DNA of 64,000 nucleotides. Source: Acestrorhynchus altus. Taxonomy: Eukaryota; Chordata; Actinopteri; Characiformes; Acestrorhynchidae. A program made the translations under genes and the position numbers. Numbering within the stretch: the stretch's first letter is position 1; each line of letters starts with the position of its first letter. This document shows, in pieces, positions 24,440 through 35,788 of this stretch. The DNA is taken from the NCBI GenBank assembly GCA_034509495.1, contig CM067523.1, positions 17,183,052 through 17,247,051 on the forward strand. Direction: 5' to 3'. Below the pieces are notes generated by a model that had not been told where the DNA came from, did no database searches, and was given only the letters and a program-made list of their open reading frames with translations.

Positions 24440-24650
24440 GCTATAGACAGAGTTTTTTTCATGCCAGTGGAAATTAGTTACACCAGCAACTACAGAACTT
24501 TGCCACTGGGACTTTTGACCATTCTTTAAAACTGCTCCACCTGCTTCAGTTTAGATGATTTTCACTGGTGAACAGTAAACTTCAAGTCTGACCACAGTTT
24601 CTTAATAGGATTAAGGTCTGGGCTTTTTTTGTTTACAGAGGCAACCCTGC
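24440..24650 (-). mobile_element. Tc1-like transposase C-terminal fragment
   Basis: The reverse strand reads PDLNPIKKLWSDLK near 24595-24635, the region of the third catalytic residue of Tc1 transposases (expected IE; here changed). No ends are visible. Confidence 0.6.
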
Positions 24651-24734
24651 ATTTATGCAATTTATTGTCAAAACCATTACATTTTTGAAATTCTGTCACA
24701 TGGTTTTGTAGTTTGGTGTATTTTTATTTGCTAA

Positions 24735-24845
24735 AACATTGAAAACGTTTTAATAGGAGACTTTCACACATACCAGATATTGTTATTTTCAGGGGATTCT
24801 TGGCTACTCAAATGTGAGATGTAAATGTATTTTGCTTATAAGGAC
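24735..24845. repeat. Dispersed repeat Y, copy 1
   Basis: Shares ACCAGATATTG-TATTTTCAGG and flanking sequence with 53330-53455. AT-rich, type unknown. Confidence 0.55.
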
Positions 24846-24849
24846 TAAA

Positions 24850-25474
24850 AACACTTATAACTATATCTCAGAAATCCTGTTGGGGATTGATAATCCAGAA
24901 AATGCAGTAATTTCGATGAGTTATTTGTAATTATTAGATTGACAAGGATATTTATAATACGTTCTTCAAAATAGTTGACTAATCTAAATAAAAAACTAAA
25001 AAAAAAACCTGAATATCTTTTATTTTATCGTTTTTTCCCCCCAGTATTATCCTTTCTCAGGACTTTTATTCTAAAATTTGAAAAAAATAGATTCATACTT
25101 AAATTTTGCTACTATTGTTTCATGCTTCACTCTCAAAATTAATTGTATTTTATTTTGAATTAATGTGATAGACAAAGTAGCAAGTGATTGTGAAGTGATA
25201 AAAAAATGATGCAGTTTTTTTTTATGATAAACATTTGCCATTCTGCTTCCTTATTATCAGTAAGGACTTAAACATGCAGTGGGTCTGAAAGGACAATACA
25301 GTTCATCACTGTTTATTACTGTTTGTCTGATGGGGACAGATTCTGTGGTCTGTCAGGTCTTGCACATTATGCTACGAGTGTCTTTTCCTTTCCTGTTTGT
25401 TCTCATGCAAATGGAAGATCCACATCTTCTATTCTATTTTTGTTTTCCAGAACAGAACAAAATTACTTAGTGGT
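24850..25474. other. No gene seen
   Basis: Very AT-rich sequence; no gene or clear element. Confidence 0.5.
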
Positions 25475-25625
25475 CAGTGGTGGTTCAGTGGAGTGCTGGG
25501 TTATTGTTCACAGGGTTGTGGGTTCAATGCTCTGTCCCCTAAGCTGCCACTGATATTGCCTTGACTTGCCTCTCTGCTCCAGGGGAGTCTTAGCATAGCT
25601 GACCTTGCACCCTGACTGCCATTTT
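25475..25625 (+). repeat. tRNA-type SINE, degenerate
   Basis: TGGTTCAGTGGAGTGCTGG (A-box-like) and GTTGTGGGTTCAATGC (B-box-like) lie about 40 bp apart. They are followed by CTAAGCTGCCACT and CATAGCTGACC, as in fish SINEs. A related tail may occur at 26175-26225 (GAGCAAGGCACCCAG). Confidence 0.6.
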
Positions 25626-25629
25626 CTAA

Positions 25630-28227
25630 GCTTGGAAAAGCAAAAAGATTATTTTTGGGAAGTTTTAGCCTTACTATTGTAGAAGTGGGTGAAAAGGTTC
25701 CCTCGTAGGCCTTTTCATTTGGCCCCTGTGTGGAAAACCTAATTTTGAACCGTTCTGCACATTTCCACTAACAAAAGTAGGATCTACAATCTGAAAAGTT
25801 TGTTTACAGTGGGAACCAAAGATTAGTAGGTTTTTCAGCTTCATCCGCGGTGGGTGCGTCTAGTTGTACAGGAGCACGTAGACGTCTTCTACGTCTTCTT
25901 ATTGTCAAATGATCCTTTTGATCCAAACATCTGTAACAACACAAACGCTCACAGACGTGCATGTGCTCCACCATGTTCTTGATTACGTTGACCCTGGACA
26001 GCGCCCTCTGTTGATGATTATATTGTGTAACTGCATCCTGAGTTCCACTAAAACTGATGTAAATGCGGGATGGTTCACTAAAAATACAAAGTTCTTATAA
26101 GCCCAAATGGAATTTCATCAAGAATTGTTTAGCGTTCTTTTGTTGGAAAAGGCCTATTAGTGTCCATGACTCACATGCCCTAGAGCAAGGCACCCAGTCT
26201 CCAACTGCACCCCATTAGTGTTTGGTGAAGACTGAAGACTGGTCATTTTGCCTGGTGATGTGTTTGTTGTATTTGTTGTGGAAACAAGTGGAAAGGTTCC
26301 AGGCGGTCAGTCATGTGCATCACACTGGACTTTGCCCTCTGCTGCAGAACCATTGTGCTGTATTTTGTTTTGTGAATCTATGTCAGGGTTGTTTTTATTT
26401 ATTTATTTATTTTTATTTTTTTTACCATGTCTGACTTAAAGCGTACTTTCCCACCTGGAAATCCAGACCAACGTCTGAACCACAGTTCATGTTTTTGCTA
26501 CAATGCATACATTCTGTCCAGTTAGTTCTGCTTCACTACAGCCTGTGGTCATCACCTACTGCATCTTCCTATACTACTGATTGGATTGTAGAGCGGTGCG
26601 TGTTGGCATTTTGTCAATGTGCGAGCTGCTTCCAGGTTTTGTGCCTGGAATTCCGATTCCCTTTTTGTGTGCATCTGCTTGTGGAGAACTACCCTCATAT
26701 TCCTTTAGATTCTGATATAAAGGATTAATATAGGGATACAGTAGATACAGGAATTTTGAACGTGCTCATGATGCTCTGTGTCATGCCTGCACATGAATGA
26801 ATGTGATGTTTTTTTTTATTTCACAATTTATTGTTTGATTTGTGAAGAATGTTTTATACTGGTTAGTGTACCACAACTTTTCACATTTGAATGAGGGAAG
26901 CAGGTGGTCAGTGGAGTATTTAGCCTGTTTATTCACATAGTGCCCTACTTGTCTTATTGGTGGTTAATGAATATACTTCTCTGCATGCAAAGTTCATTTC
27001 TTCATTTATTCAGCTGAAAGGAGAGGTACCTTCACCATGAAAAGAAGCAAAGGAACGTGACAATTTCATGGTTGCTATGGTCACAGCACAGTAAGGGCAG
27101 GTTGGCGCGTCATGATTACCAGTCCGACCTCATGTAGCGAAGTGTAATGAACAGCCCATACATTGACTGCATCAATCAGCTCAGACACCGTTTTGTCCGA
27201 GAGATGGGAAGGAAAAGGAAACCTGTGTAATATGAAATGAAACAAGAGGGACACCTGACAGCCTTCTGTGTGTTAGGTCTCCCACCTTTGCCAGACACGC
27301 ATGAGAAGAAACCCGAGGCCCTTGGATGTTTGTTTCGACAGCCGCAAATCAAAAAGGGACAGGCTTACACTCAGAAACAAACTCGTACACAAGTACATAC
27401 TCTCACTTGGAGAAGTTCTCAGGTGCAGAAAAAAAAATCTGCTGCTCGTCAGGTGAGATTACATTGAAAATAGTGCTTTTTGACACCCTGTCACTCCCAG
27501 TCTGTCTGCACTTTGTGCTGAATCACATGAAGACGTATCCATTAGATGCTACTAATTGTGCTGCCTTAGAGCAAAGTGGAGTTTGTAGCCTTCATTGGCT
27601 GCCTGGATGCATTTTGCTAGTTTCTCCTAAATTAATCCAGGGGCGATTCTAAGATCAGAGCTTTGACCCCCCCTCCAAATCCTCCCCACCATTTGTCTCA
27701 GAGAATATTGAGCTTCTGTGGGTTCAGGCGAGTAAATGGGTGAAATTCAGGACAGGAAAGCTAAGCTGAGTGCTTAAAAAAAAGTATTATGTAGATTCAG
27801 ATCAGACACTAATTCTGATAATCTGATATCAGTGTTATGAAGACTATTAACATTCTGAGGATATGATCGACGCACGTGATCATTTTAAACATTTTTCCAG
27901 CAGATAAGAAGGTAAACTAGCACAAACATATTTTTAGATATTTGTATCTAAATTTCCTCCTACAGTAGCAGCCGTGTTCGCCATTGTCTGCTCTCATATG
28001 AAGAACTAAAAGAAGGAATCACTGAAACAGCACACCCAGCTCTCCTTCAGTCTGTTCACTTTATTTATTACTGTTGATAAATCAGTTGCTTTTTAGGAAA
28101 TAAAACAGACAGAGTTCAGTACAATCTTCTCAAAACTCAGGACAGCAGAGCAATCAGATACCCTGAAAACTCTGTCCTATCATTTTGACTGGAAAAACAA
28201 TCATATATCCATAACTGACTGATTGGA

Positions 28228-28228
<1 letters not shown>
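25630..28228. other. No gene seen
   Basis: No recognised gene. 26395-26425 is a TTTA-type simple repeat. 27020-27230 looks unique in composition and contains GTTGCTATGGTCAC (27071-27084), an RFX X-box-like site. Confidence 0.45.

Positions 28229-28283
<55 letters not shown>
28229..28283. repeat. (CA)n microsatellite
   Basis: About 27 CA units. Confidence 0.97.
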
Positions 28284-28285
<2 letters not shown>

Positions 28286-28530
28286 GATCCACATCACATG
28301 GGTTCCCCCACTAGTGCCAAACTCACGACTTGATATGTTGCTTGATATGTCGGATTTTATTCGCAATCGCAGCGAAAACTGTAAGATGATGGGCTCTTTT
28401 TGTTAAAGGGTAACAGATACTCATACGAGGGTAGGAGAGAGAAAGGGAAGAGGGGGTATTTTGTATTTATGTTAAAATGCTATTACTTTGTATCCTCAAG
28501 GAATTATCTGAAGTACAGTTTTTTTCTTTT

Positions 28531-28770
28531 TACTAGATTCTGGAGCATTGCTGTGAGGATTTGATTGCATTTAGTGACAAGAGCAAAGGTTTGTGAGGTC
28601 ATCCTCAACTCCCCTTCTCATCCATGAATTATTGGATGGAGCTTCGTCGTTCCATAGAACACAATTCTACTGCTCCACATCTCAGTGCTGGGGGTGCTTT
28701 ATAGCCCTGTAGACCAATGTGTGGCATTGTGCCATGATGCCAAAAGGTTCTGATCTCCTCCATTTCTTCG
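28531..28770 (+). mobile_element. Tc1-type relic, family B, copy 1
   Basis: Blocks CATTGCTGTGAGGATTTGAT, GAACACA-TTCTACTGCTCCAC and GGGTGCTTTATAGCCC are shared with relics at 43750, 47490 (minus) and 63443. The family resembles a non-coding Tc1-like element frequent in fish; no transposase is readable. Confidence 0.65.
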
Positions 28771-28844
28771 TCAAATTCATTTTTGACTTTCTTTGGTCGC
28801 ATTTTGTCCTCTTGTTTTTTTCTTATTTTGATACTGGCAGTAGC

Positions 28845-28995
28845 AGCTTACTTGGCGCAGCAGCCTACCAACCCCATGGAACCCGGCAGAAGTGTACTTG
28901 GCGTAGGGGTCTAGCAAACCCATGGAGGCTGCCAGCAGCGTAGTTTGTGAAGCAGCCTCCCAACTTCACAAAGACCAGCAGCAGCGTAGTTGACC
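28845..28995. repeat. Degenerate tandem repeat, about 46 bp unit
   Basis: Units beginning AGCAGC-TACTTGGCG / AGAAGTGTACTTGGCG / AGCAGCGTAGTTTGTG / AGCAGCGTAGTTGACC recur three to four times, each followed by a CAACC/CAAACCC/CAAC stretch. Confidence 0.6.
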
Positions 28996-29151
28996 CAACT
29001 GTGCTTTGCAGGTTTGAGCTAAACAGCTCTGAAGATAGTGGTGAGATAATCACTGCAGATATGAACAAATTGCATCTCTGCTGCGGCTCCATGTTAAACT
29101 GCACTGGTCCAGAACACATTACGCCTTTCCTGGAGTTACTGTCTTGCTGCT

Positions 29152-29187
29152 GGTGGGGTGGGGACAGGTGGGGACAGGTGGGGACGT
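29152..29187. repeat. 11-bp minisatellite
   Basis: GGTGGGGACAG repeated about three times; G-rich. Confidence 0.85.
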
Positions 29188-29189
29188 GA

Positions 29190-29805
29190 CCCATCAGTGG
29201 AGAGAACATTCTCCTGAATATTCTTCTGGACTCTGCATCATGCAGTCCATGCTTGTCTGAGGGTTCATGAGGCTGGAGACAGAACAGATAATTATAAATA
29301 TTTATTCCACTGCAAGGCTGAAGATGGATTTTATTGTTAGCATTATATTTTGGATGGTACCTGCCAGCTCCAGCAGGTCTAAATGCACTGCTGTTATTGC
29401 TGCAGGTTGCTGTGGCTGGGTGGAACAAAATCCTGGGATGATAACCTACTTCCACCACTTAAACATTAGTTTTGGTCATTTTTCTAACAATGGCTCTTTC
29501 TCCCACCTTAGTTTCATTTTGCTAATAATAGCATGGAAGGCTGAGCTGTGGCAGAGCCACCCAGGCGATCGGAACAAAATCCTGGGGTGAATTTTAACTT
29601 GCTGGACTTGAAATACCCACCTCTACCAATTGTCTGGAGTGTTTAGGGGGGTGGGAATTGTGGTGATGATGGGGGGGTTGTCTGGGGGTGTGGGCCCAGG
29701 GAATATGTTGAGGTGTAGCTCTCTAAACCCACTGAGGCTTTTTCAACAGGAGAGACCATGACTCATACATCGACTTTTGGATGAGAACAGAGGACAGTGT
29801 CTCAG

Positions 29806-29807
<2 letters not shown>
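29190..29807. other. No gene seen
   Basis: No gene recognised. A partial internal repeat (GTGG-ACAAAATCCTGGG at 29420-29438 and GGAACAAAATCCTGGGG at 29570-29586) is present. Confidence 0.4.

Positions 29808-29890
<83 letters not shown>
29808..29890. repeat. (GT)n microsatellite
   Basis: About 41 GT units, one of the longest pure runs in the window. Confidence 0.98.
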
Positions 29891-29893
<3 letters not shown>

Positions 29894-30889
29894 TCGAGAG
29901 AGAGAGAAAGTGGGTGAATGCACAAATGTGTTTTGTAACCTCTTAGAGTGAGCTTTTCACACTAGTGTCTTCAACACTGAGCCAGTTCTTGCTGCATTCT
30001 GGATCAGCCTTAATGAGCAGTATTGTGAAGGTGTTCGTTATGCAGGAATGAACCATTATATTAATGAAACCTCTGTTTGGCTTTGAAAGAATATTACTAA
30101 TGTAGTTAAGCATACATTTGTCTAGAAATGGAAGAACTCCCATTGTAGCAAGCTTAAAATGTACTTTTATAAAAATACCAAGACCATTCAGTCAGCAGTA
30201 CCACACGAAATTTGGCCCAGAATTGAATTACGTTTAAATCTAATGCAAAAAATTGATAACAAAATCCTCCTATGACAGTTATGGACTCCATTTGCCTTCT
30301 GACTGATGGCATGCCTTTGTTACTTACATCCTTTACATCCTAGATTTGATATATAAATGATTAGGCTACATGGAACACTGGAATAATGTATTTAGGAATG
30401 TAATGGAAACATAAAGATCGGATTTGACTGTTGTTATCGACCGACAGTCAGCTTTAAGGGCAAAAACTTGATTGAGAGTTCCCTAATTTGTGTTTTTTAA
30501 TTTTTTTAGAGATTAGATTAAGATTAAAATAGTTTTAGATGTGGATTAAGGTTTAGGTTAAGATGTATATTTAAACACTTGCCATTAGTGACTGTTTCTA
30601 TGACATAATCTGAGTGTTGTTCCTCCAGAAATCAACCCATTTCCACACAAATGACCCACTCACACATCGCACAACCTGCCTGGAAACCTGAGTAATGTAT
30701 TGATATGGGTACTTTTTATTTCTCATACAAAATATATCTTGATATATCATTATTTACAATAAACTGCACAGCCCTAGTTACAGTCACGCTGGGTTTGATG
30801 AGTTGACTCTCGGTTGTAGCCGCCTTTCACCGTGCTGTAAGTTGCATGAATCTCAAACGAAGACTAATGTCAGTAGTCCAGGATCAGTA
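29891..30889. other. No gene seen
   Basis: Upstream flank or intron of mettl15 with no recognised exon, RNA gene or complete repeat. A GATTAAG/GGTTTAGGTTAAG stretch near 30520-30560 is a weak simple repeat. Confidence 0.45.
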
Positions 30890-31010
30890 GAACAATATCT
30901 GGCATGTGTTACTGTCACCTATAAATAATTTTCTTATTTTTTTTGAATAAAAGTATGTCAGATGTTGCAAAAGTACCACAAAATTGGCCTAGAGGTCAAT
31001 GTGATGAAGT
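30890..31010. repeat. Dispersed repeat Z, copy 1
   Basis: Shares CCTATAAATAA, AAAAGTA-GTCA, and CCACAAAATTGGCCTA with 53935-54045. It lies about 180 bp upstream of mettl15 exon A. Confidence 0.65.
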
Positions 31011-31189
31011 CAACAGAGTTGTATTTGTCATGCACATCAGAGGTACCAATACATCTCTGCCACTGTGCTTCTGTTTTTCCTCTTTAATTCAGATTTAATT
31101 CAGCCATGAACGGGTTCCTTACGATCTCAATATGACTGTTGCTCAAGATTTTAGTGTCATTAACATCTTTCATCTCCTTTTTGAAACAG

Positions 31190-31326
31190 GTTGTCCTAGA
31201 TTTGACCTTTGGAGGTGGAGGTCACAGTAAGGCCATCCTGAAGTTGGTCCCAGGTGTGACCCTGGTGGCTCTGGACCGGGACCCTGTGGCGTTCGGCATG
31301 GCCCAGCAGCTAGCGGAAGAATTTCC
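31190..31326 (+). CDS. mettl15: mettl15 internal exon A: SAM-binding motif of rRNA m4C methyltransferase
   Basis: This is an internal exon of the vertebrate MraW/RsmH homologue METTL15. From family knowledge, that enzyme works in the mitochondrion and uses S-adenosylmethionine to make N4-methylcytidine in 12S rRNA. The exon follows a pyrimidine-rich tract and an AG at 31188-31189, and ends before a donor GTGAGT at 31327. Its 137 bp read in one frame from a GTT codon and end two bases into a Pro codon (phase 2). Near the start, [11 protein letters not shown] is the class I methyltransferase glycine-rich loop (motif I) of this family. ALDRDP about 20 residues later is the acidic motif II that binds the SAM ribose. 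The reading frame continues exactly into the exon at 56473. No upstream exon (mitochondrial leader, HVPVM-like start of the domain) was recognised in the window. The exon identity is secure from the motifs; the mitochondrial role is inferred from orthology. Confidence 0.93.
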
Positions 31327-31869
31327 GTGAGTTTATTGAACTTTCCTTTTTTCTGTTTTGCTTTGAAACCCTGTGCTGTTTAAAAGCATCAGGGGAAGAC
31401 TGAAGCTCACCAGAGAACACCAAGACAAAGAGCAGGACTTCAGGAACACTGGTCCTTGTTGGGCGAGATCTGGTTGGGAATTTTCTTTAAATTGTTCTTG
31501 AGAAATATGCAAAAAGTTCAGATTGATGTTCACAGGTCTGCTCTTAAAATCATAGACTGCATTGTCTCGGTAAACTGAACAAACCCCAAGTAAGTAAACA
31601 ATGGAGAAAGTAGAACCTTTGTGAACAACGGTGTGTGAATGAGGCCCATTGTGGTTTGGAGTGTGCTTGGAGTCTCCGAACTCAGAACACAAAATAGTTG
31701 CACTCAGAACGAAGTTTTGGATTGGAATGCTAAGTGTAGACTGAAATGGGGAATGTTTATTGCATTGTATCACACTGGGAATGACGGAGTTAATTGAGAG
31801 GTTCCTCATGGTTCCAACTTTCCATAAATATCCTTTGATACAACACTTTGAGAAGAGCGAGCAATGACA

Positions 31870-31980
31870 GTTAAGAGTGTCTTACCCTCTTAATGAAGGG
31901 TGTCAATGATCATCTTCTGGACAACTGTCAGGTCAGCAGTCTTCCCCATGACTGTGTGTGCTGAACTAGACACAATATCA
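31870..31980. mobile_element. Small DNA-transposon-like fragment
   Basis: GGGTGTCAATGATCATCTTC and TCAGCAGTCTTCCCCATGAC resemble part of a widespread fish DNA repeat known to me from memory. Low-certainty assignment. Confidence 0.35.
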
Positions 31981-32594
31981 ATACTTTATATTGTTTATAC
32001 TTATAAAACCATATACAATTTACTATATTTATCAACTGTGAGTGTTTGTGTTGGAGTGTTTTTGGTCAGTGGTCTCTGGCCTTTAGGTTTGATGGGACGT
32101 TACCATTAGTTTACATTTTCCAGTGCTGCATCATAGCATGACATACAGTTTGTTATTGACAAAATAAAAGTAATATGAGTAAAATGAAAAATAGTCGTTA
32201 ATTCCAGCCGTAGTTAGATTTATTTTAGGGACTAAAGAGCAGCACTAATCAAGAGTTGTTATTGTTTGTTCCTGGGCTCCTCCTTCAGGTGGTGTGTGTA
32301 ATTTTCTTTTATTACACTACCTTGTTTAAGTCTGATTTTTGTACACATATAACCTGTGTTATGCAAAATTAGTCAGTTCGTTGTCTTGCCCGGATCCAAT
32401 CCAGAAAAATCCATATTACAACATATTACCAGTGGAGCATCAACTTGATTTTGAAGCTGTTCAGGGTGGAAAAATGCTTCATATTGCTGCTTTAATGCAA
32501 CGGGACGATTTTAAATATTAAATAGTGACATAATGCAAATTTTCTCCATTCCTACTGGATTTATTCTGATTATAGATTAAGACTAATGAGTTTA

Positions 32595-33500
32595 TACAGT
32601 GCCTTGTGAAATTATTCACCTCCGTCCCAGACTCAAATCACAGACAGACCCAAACCGACCTCTTTTGCTCAAGAATGTCTTTGAATTTAACACCATCCAT
32701 CTTCTCCTCGACTCAGGGCAGTTTCCCAGTCCCTGCTGCTGAAATCATCCCCACAGCAGGACGGTGTTCTTGGGGTGATGAGATGTGTTGGTTTTATGCC
32801 AGACATAGTGTTTTCCTTAGTGGCCATGTTTTGGTCTCATCTGACCAGAGCCCCTTATGCCATACATTTGAAGATTTTCCCACATTCCGTTTGGAAAACT
32901 CAAAATGAGCTTTCCTATTTTTGTCCTGAAGTAAAGGCTATTTTCTGGCCACTCTTCCAAAAAGCCCACCTCTATGGACTGTATGGTTTGTTGTGGTCAT
33001 ATGGACAGATACTTCAGTCTCTGCTTGGGAACTCTGCAACTCCTCCAGGGTTACCTTTGGTCTCAGTGCTGCCTCTCTGAATAATGCCCTCCAGGCCTGG
33101 TCCGAGAGTTTTGATGGGCTGCCCTTTCTTGGCAGGTTTGTTGTGGTACCATGTTTTTCCATTTGATAATAAAGGATTTGATGGAAAATACCCAAATGAT
33201 AAAAGATTTTTTTATACCCCAACCCTGAATTGTATTTCTCAATATAGTCCCTGACTTATTTGGGGCTCTCCTTGGTCTTCATGGTGTTGTTTGTTTATTG
33301 GTGCCTCTTCCTTAATGGTGTTGCGGCCTCTGGGGCCTTTCAGAAAAAACGTGTATATACTGACAGATCATGTGACACTTAAATTGCACACATGTGACGT
33401 CTTGAGGTAATGGGTTGCACCAGAACTATTTAGAGACAAAGGTGGTGAATATAAATGCACATGCCAGTTTTGTGTTTTATTTTCAAAAATTATTTGGATT
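32595..33500 (-). mobile_element. Tc1-like transposon, internally deleted
   Basis: TACAGTGCCTTGTGAAATTA at 32595 is a Tc1 terminal repeat. On the minus strand 33222-32938 reads as the HTH domain of the transposase (KHGTTTNLPRKGSPSKL, KVTLEELQSS). GLWSDETKT near 32835-32860 holds the first catalytic Asp. The code then shifts frame, reaches the region matching NTSHHPKNT, and runs into the terminal repeat without the second and third catalytic regions. This deletion derivative could move only with transposase from elsewhere. The opposite terminal repeat is not clear. Confidence 0.8.
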
Positions 33501-33508
33501 TTTTTTTT

Positions 33509-33662
33509 AATAAATGGACTATAAGCCGCTACTTTTTTCCACTCTTTAAACCGTGAGGCTTATAATGAGGTGCAGCTTTTCCTTCTTATATATGTTATTT
33601 ATTTATGGCTATTAATATATGGCTTATATTCCGGTGTGGCTTATAGTCCGGAAAATACGGTG
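33509..33662. mobile_element. Short hairpin MITE, left tip missing
   Basis: GGACTATAAGCCGCTA at the left pairs with GGCTTATAGTCC at the right, and the right end continues GGAAAATACGG. The matching CCGTATTTTCC at the left is absent, so the left tip is truncated where the Tc1-derived sequence ends. GGCTTATA recurs internally at about 33550 and 33621. This is a known fish repeat type by memory. Confidence 0.7.
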
Positions 33663-33669
33663 TGTGTAT

Positions 33670-34385
33670 ATATATTTCTTTCACTTTGCCAATTTAGAGT
33701 ATTTTGTGCAGATGCATCACATGCAACTCAGATAAAAAAAACAAAAAACAACTTTTACTAAATTAAGTGATTTTCTTCACAAATTAGGATCAGATTGTTT
33801 ATTGTCTGATCCTCAGCATTAAGGGACTCGTATCAGGGGGGCAAAATAACTTGTTTGGGACATCCCTAAAGATTACTGAAAGCAGTCTGGCAATCAGATA
33901 GTTGAATATGGACAGTGGGTGTTGCTCTGTTGTGATTAATAACTGATATTTTGAGGTTTTCCTTAATGTTCATCACTTTTTGGTGATTTGTTATAGAAAC
34001 ATTCCCTCTGTAACAGCATCACTAACACCAGCACAGCTAGTTGGGGGGTGGTCGAGCACTTAATTAAAAGTTTCAGTAAGAATGAAGCTGCTAGTTGTGC
34101 ATCTCCATTACCTTAATCTTTCATTCCAGAGCTGGGAACAGACTTCAAATCACTCCCCCTCTCGTCTTCACACCCACCCCTGGCCTTCCTCTCAGTCCAT
34201 ATTATTTAACTAGTGGCCAGGGCTGCTCTGTTTGCAAAGACTCAGAAACCCCACTCTCACCCACGCTCAGCAGAGAAGCCCCAACATCTCATTTGTCAGC
34301 GGGGGCCCAAGGCTTCAGTGACAGGGAGAGACGCTGCCACCCACGCAGGTTCTCCCTGCTTTCTGCTCGGGGGAGAAGATGATGA
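33670..34385. other. No gene seen
   Basis: Intronic sequence with no recognised element. Confidence 0.5.
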
Positions 34386-34386
34386 T

Positions 34387-34482
34387 GAGAGAGAGAGAGA
34401 GCGAGAGCGGGAGAGAGAGAGAGAGAGAGCGGGAGAGAGAGAGAGAGAGCGGGAGAGAGAGAAAATGGGAAGAGAGAGAGAA
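34387..34482. repeat. (GA)n-rich tract
   Basis: GA units with regularly spaced GCGG interruptions (units of about 26 bp). Confidence 0.93.
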
Positions 34483-34528
34483 ATTGTGTTTAATAAAGGA
34501 GAGACAAGACACAGAAGGCGTGTGGCCT

Positions 34529-34583
34529 TGTGTGTGCGTGTGTGTTTGTGTGTGTGTGTGTGTGTGCGTGCGTGTGTGTGTGT
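34529..34583. repeat. (GT)n microsatellite, interrupted
   Basis: GT units with GCGT and TTTGT interruptions. Confidence 0.93.
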
Positions 34584-34726
34584 ACACATGGACGTGCGCG
34601 AGGGAGTACGTGAGGGCGGATGGAAATGAGATGTTCCTGATTCTGAAGCGTGGGTAGAGATCCTTCTTTACGTCGATTCTGGGGAAACCTGTCTCAGGGG
34701 AACTGCTGCAGCTACAGAGACACGTG

Positions 34727-34792
34727 TGAGAGAGAGAAAGAGAGAGAGAGAGAGAGTGAGAGGGTGAGAGAGGCAGAGAGAAAGTGAGAGAA
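34727..34792. repeat. (GA)n tract
   Basis: GA units interrupted by AAAG, GTGA and GGC. Confidence 0.92.
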
Positions 34793-34961
34793 TATTAGAA
34801 CAAGCCATTCTGTCAGCAGCGATATATACCCCAGCAATGAGGCCTTCCACTCCCACTCCTGCGAGGGGTGAGAGGAGCTGAAGAAATCGAGCAATTAGCC
34901 AGTCTTATTGCAGGCCTGTGTAACAGGGCCAGGCAGCCCACGCACCCCCTGCACCATGCAA

Positions 34962-35788
34962 CTTCTCTTCTCTTCTCTTCTCTTCTCTTCTCTTCTCTTC
35001 TCTTCTGCATTCTTCTCTTCTCTTCTGCATTCGTCTCTTCTCTTCTGCATTCGTCTCTTCTCTTCTGCACTCTTCTCTTCTCTTCTGCACTCTTCTCTTC
35101 TCTTCTGCATTCGTCTCTTCTGCATTCGTCTCTTCTCCTCTGCACTGTTCTCTTCTCTTCTGCACTCTTCTCTTCTCTTCTGCATTCGTCTCTTCTGCAT
35201 TCGTCTCTTCTGCATTCGTCTCTTCTCTTCTGCACTCTTCTCTTCTCTTCTGCACTCTTCTCTTCTGCATTCATATCTTCTCTTCTGCGTTCTTGTCTTC
35301 TGCATTCTTCTCTTCTCTTTTCTTCTCTCCTCTTCTCTTCTGCATTCTTCTTGTCTCTTCTGCATTATTCTCTTCTCTTCTGCATTCTTTTCTTCTGCAT
35401 TTTTCTCTTCTCTTTTCTTCTCTCCTCTTCTCTTCTGCATTCTTCTTTTCTCTTCTCTTCTCTTTTCTGCATTTGTCTCTTCTCTTCTGCACTCTTCTCT
35501 TCTCTTCTGCACTCTTCTCTTCTGCATTCATCTCTTCTCTTCTGCGTTCTTCTCTTCTGCATTCTTCTCTTCTCTTTTCTTCTCTCTTCTCTTCTGCATT
35601 CTTCTTTTCTCTTCTGCATTCTTCTCTTCTCTTCTGCATTCTTTTCTTCTGCATTTTTCTCTTATCTTTTCTTTTCTCTTCTGCATTCTTCTTTTCTCTT
35701 CTCTTCTGCATTCTTCTCTCCTCTTCACCTCTCCCTCTTCTCTTCTCTTCTCTTCTCTTCTCTTCTCTTCTCTTCTCTTCTGCATTCA
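34962..35788. repeat. Polypyrimidine minisatellite built from TCTTC and TCTGCATTCG-type units
   Basis: About 830 bp of TCTTCTCTTC blocks alternating with TGCATTC, TGCACTC or TGCATTT, mostly in 15-25 bp units and with higher-order blocks (35100-35260 and 35480-35640 look alike). The top strand is almost free of purines apart from the GCA steps. Long open frames occur on both strands (up to 411 codons) only because the repeat lacks stop codons. They are Leu/Ser/Phe-rich on one strand and Arg/Glu/Lys-rich on the other and are not genes. Confidence 0.96.

Noticed and set aside
28865..29458. 197-codon minus-strand frame
   Set aside because: No recognised family, composition or splice signals, and it overlaps a degenerate tandem repeat. 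Treated as a chance frame, though it is the longest one not explained by a transposon or microsatellite.
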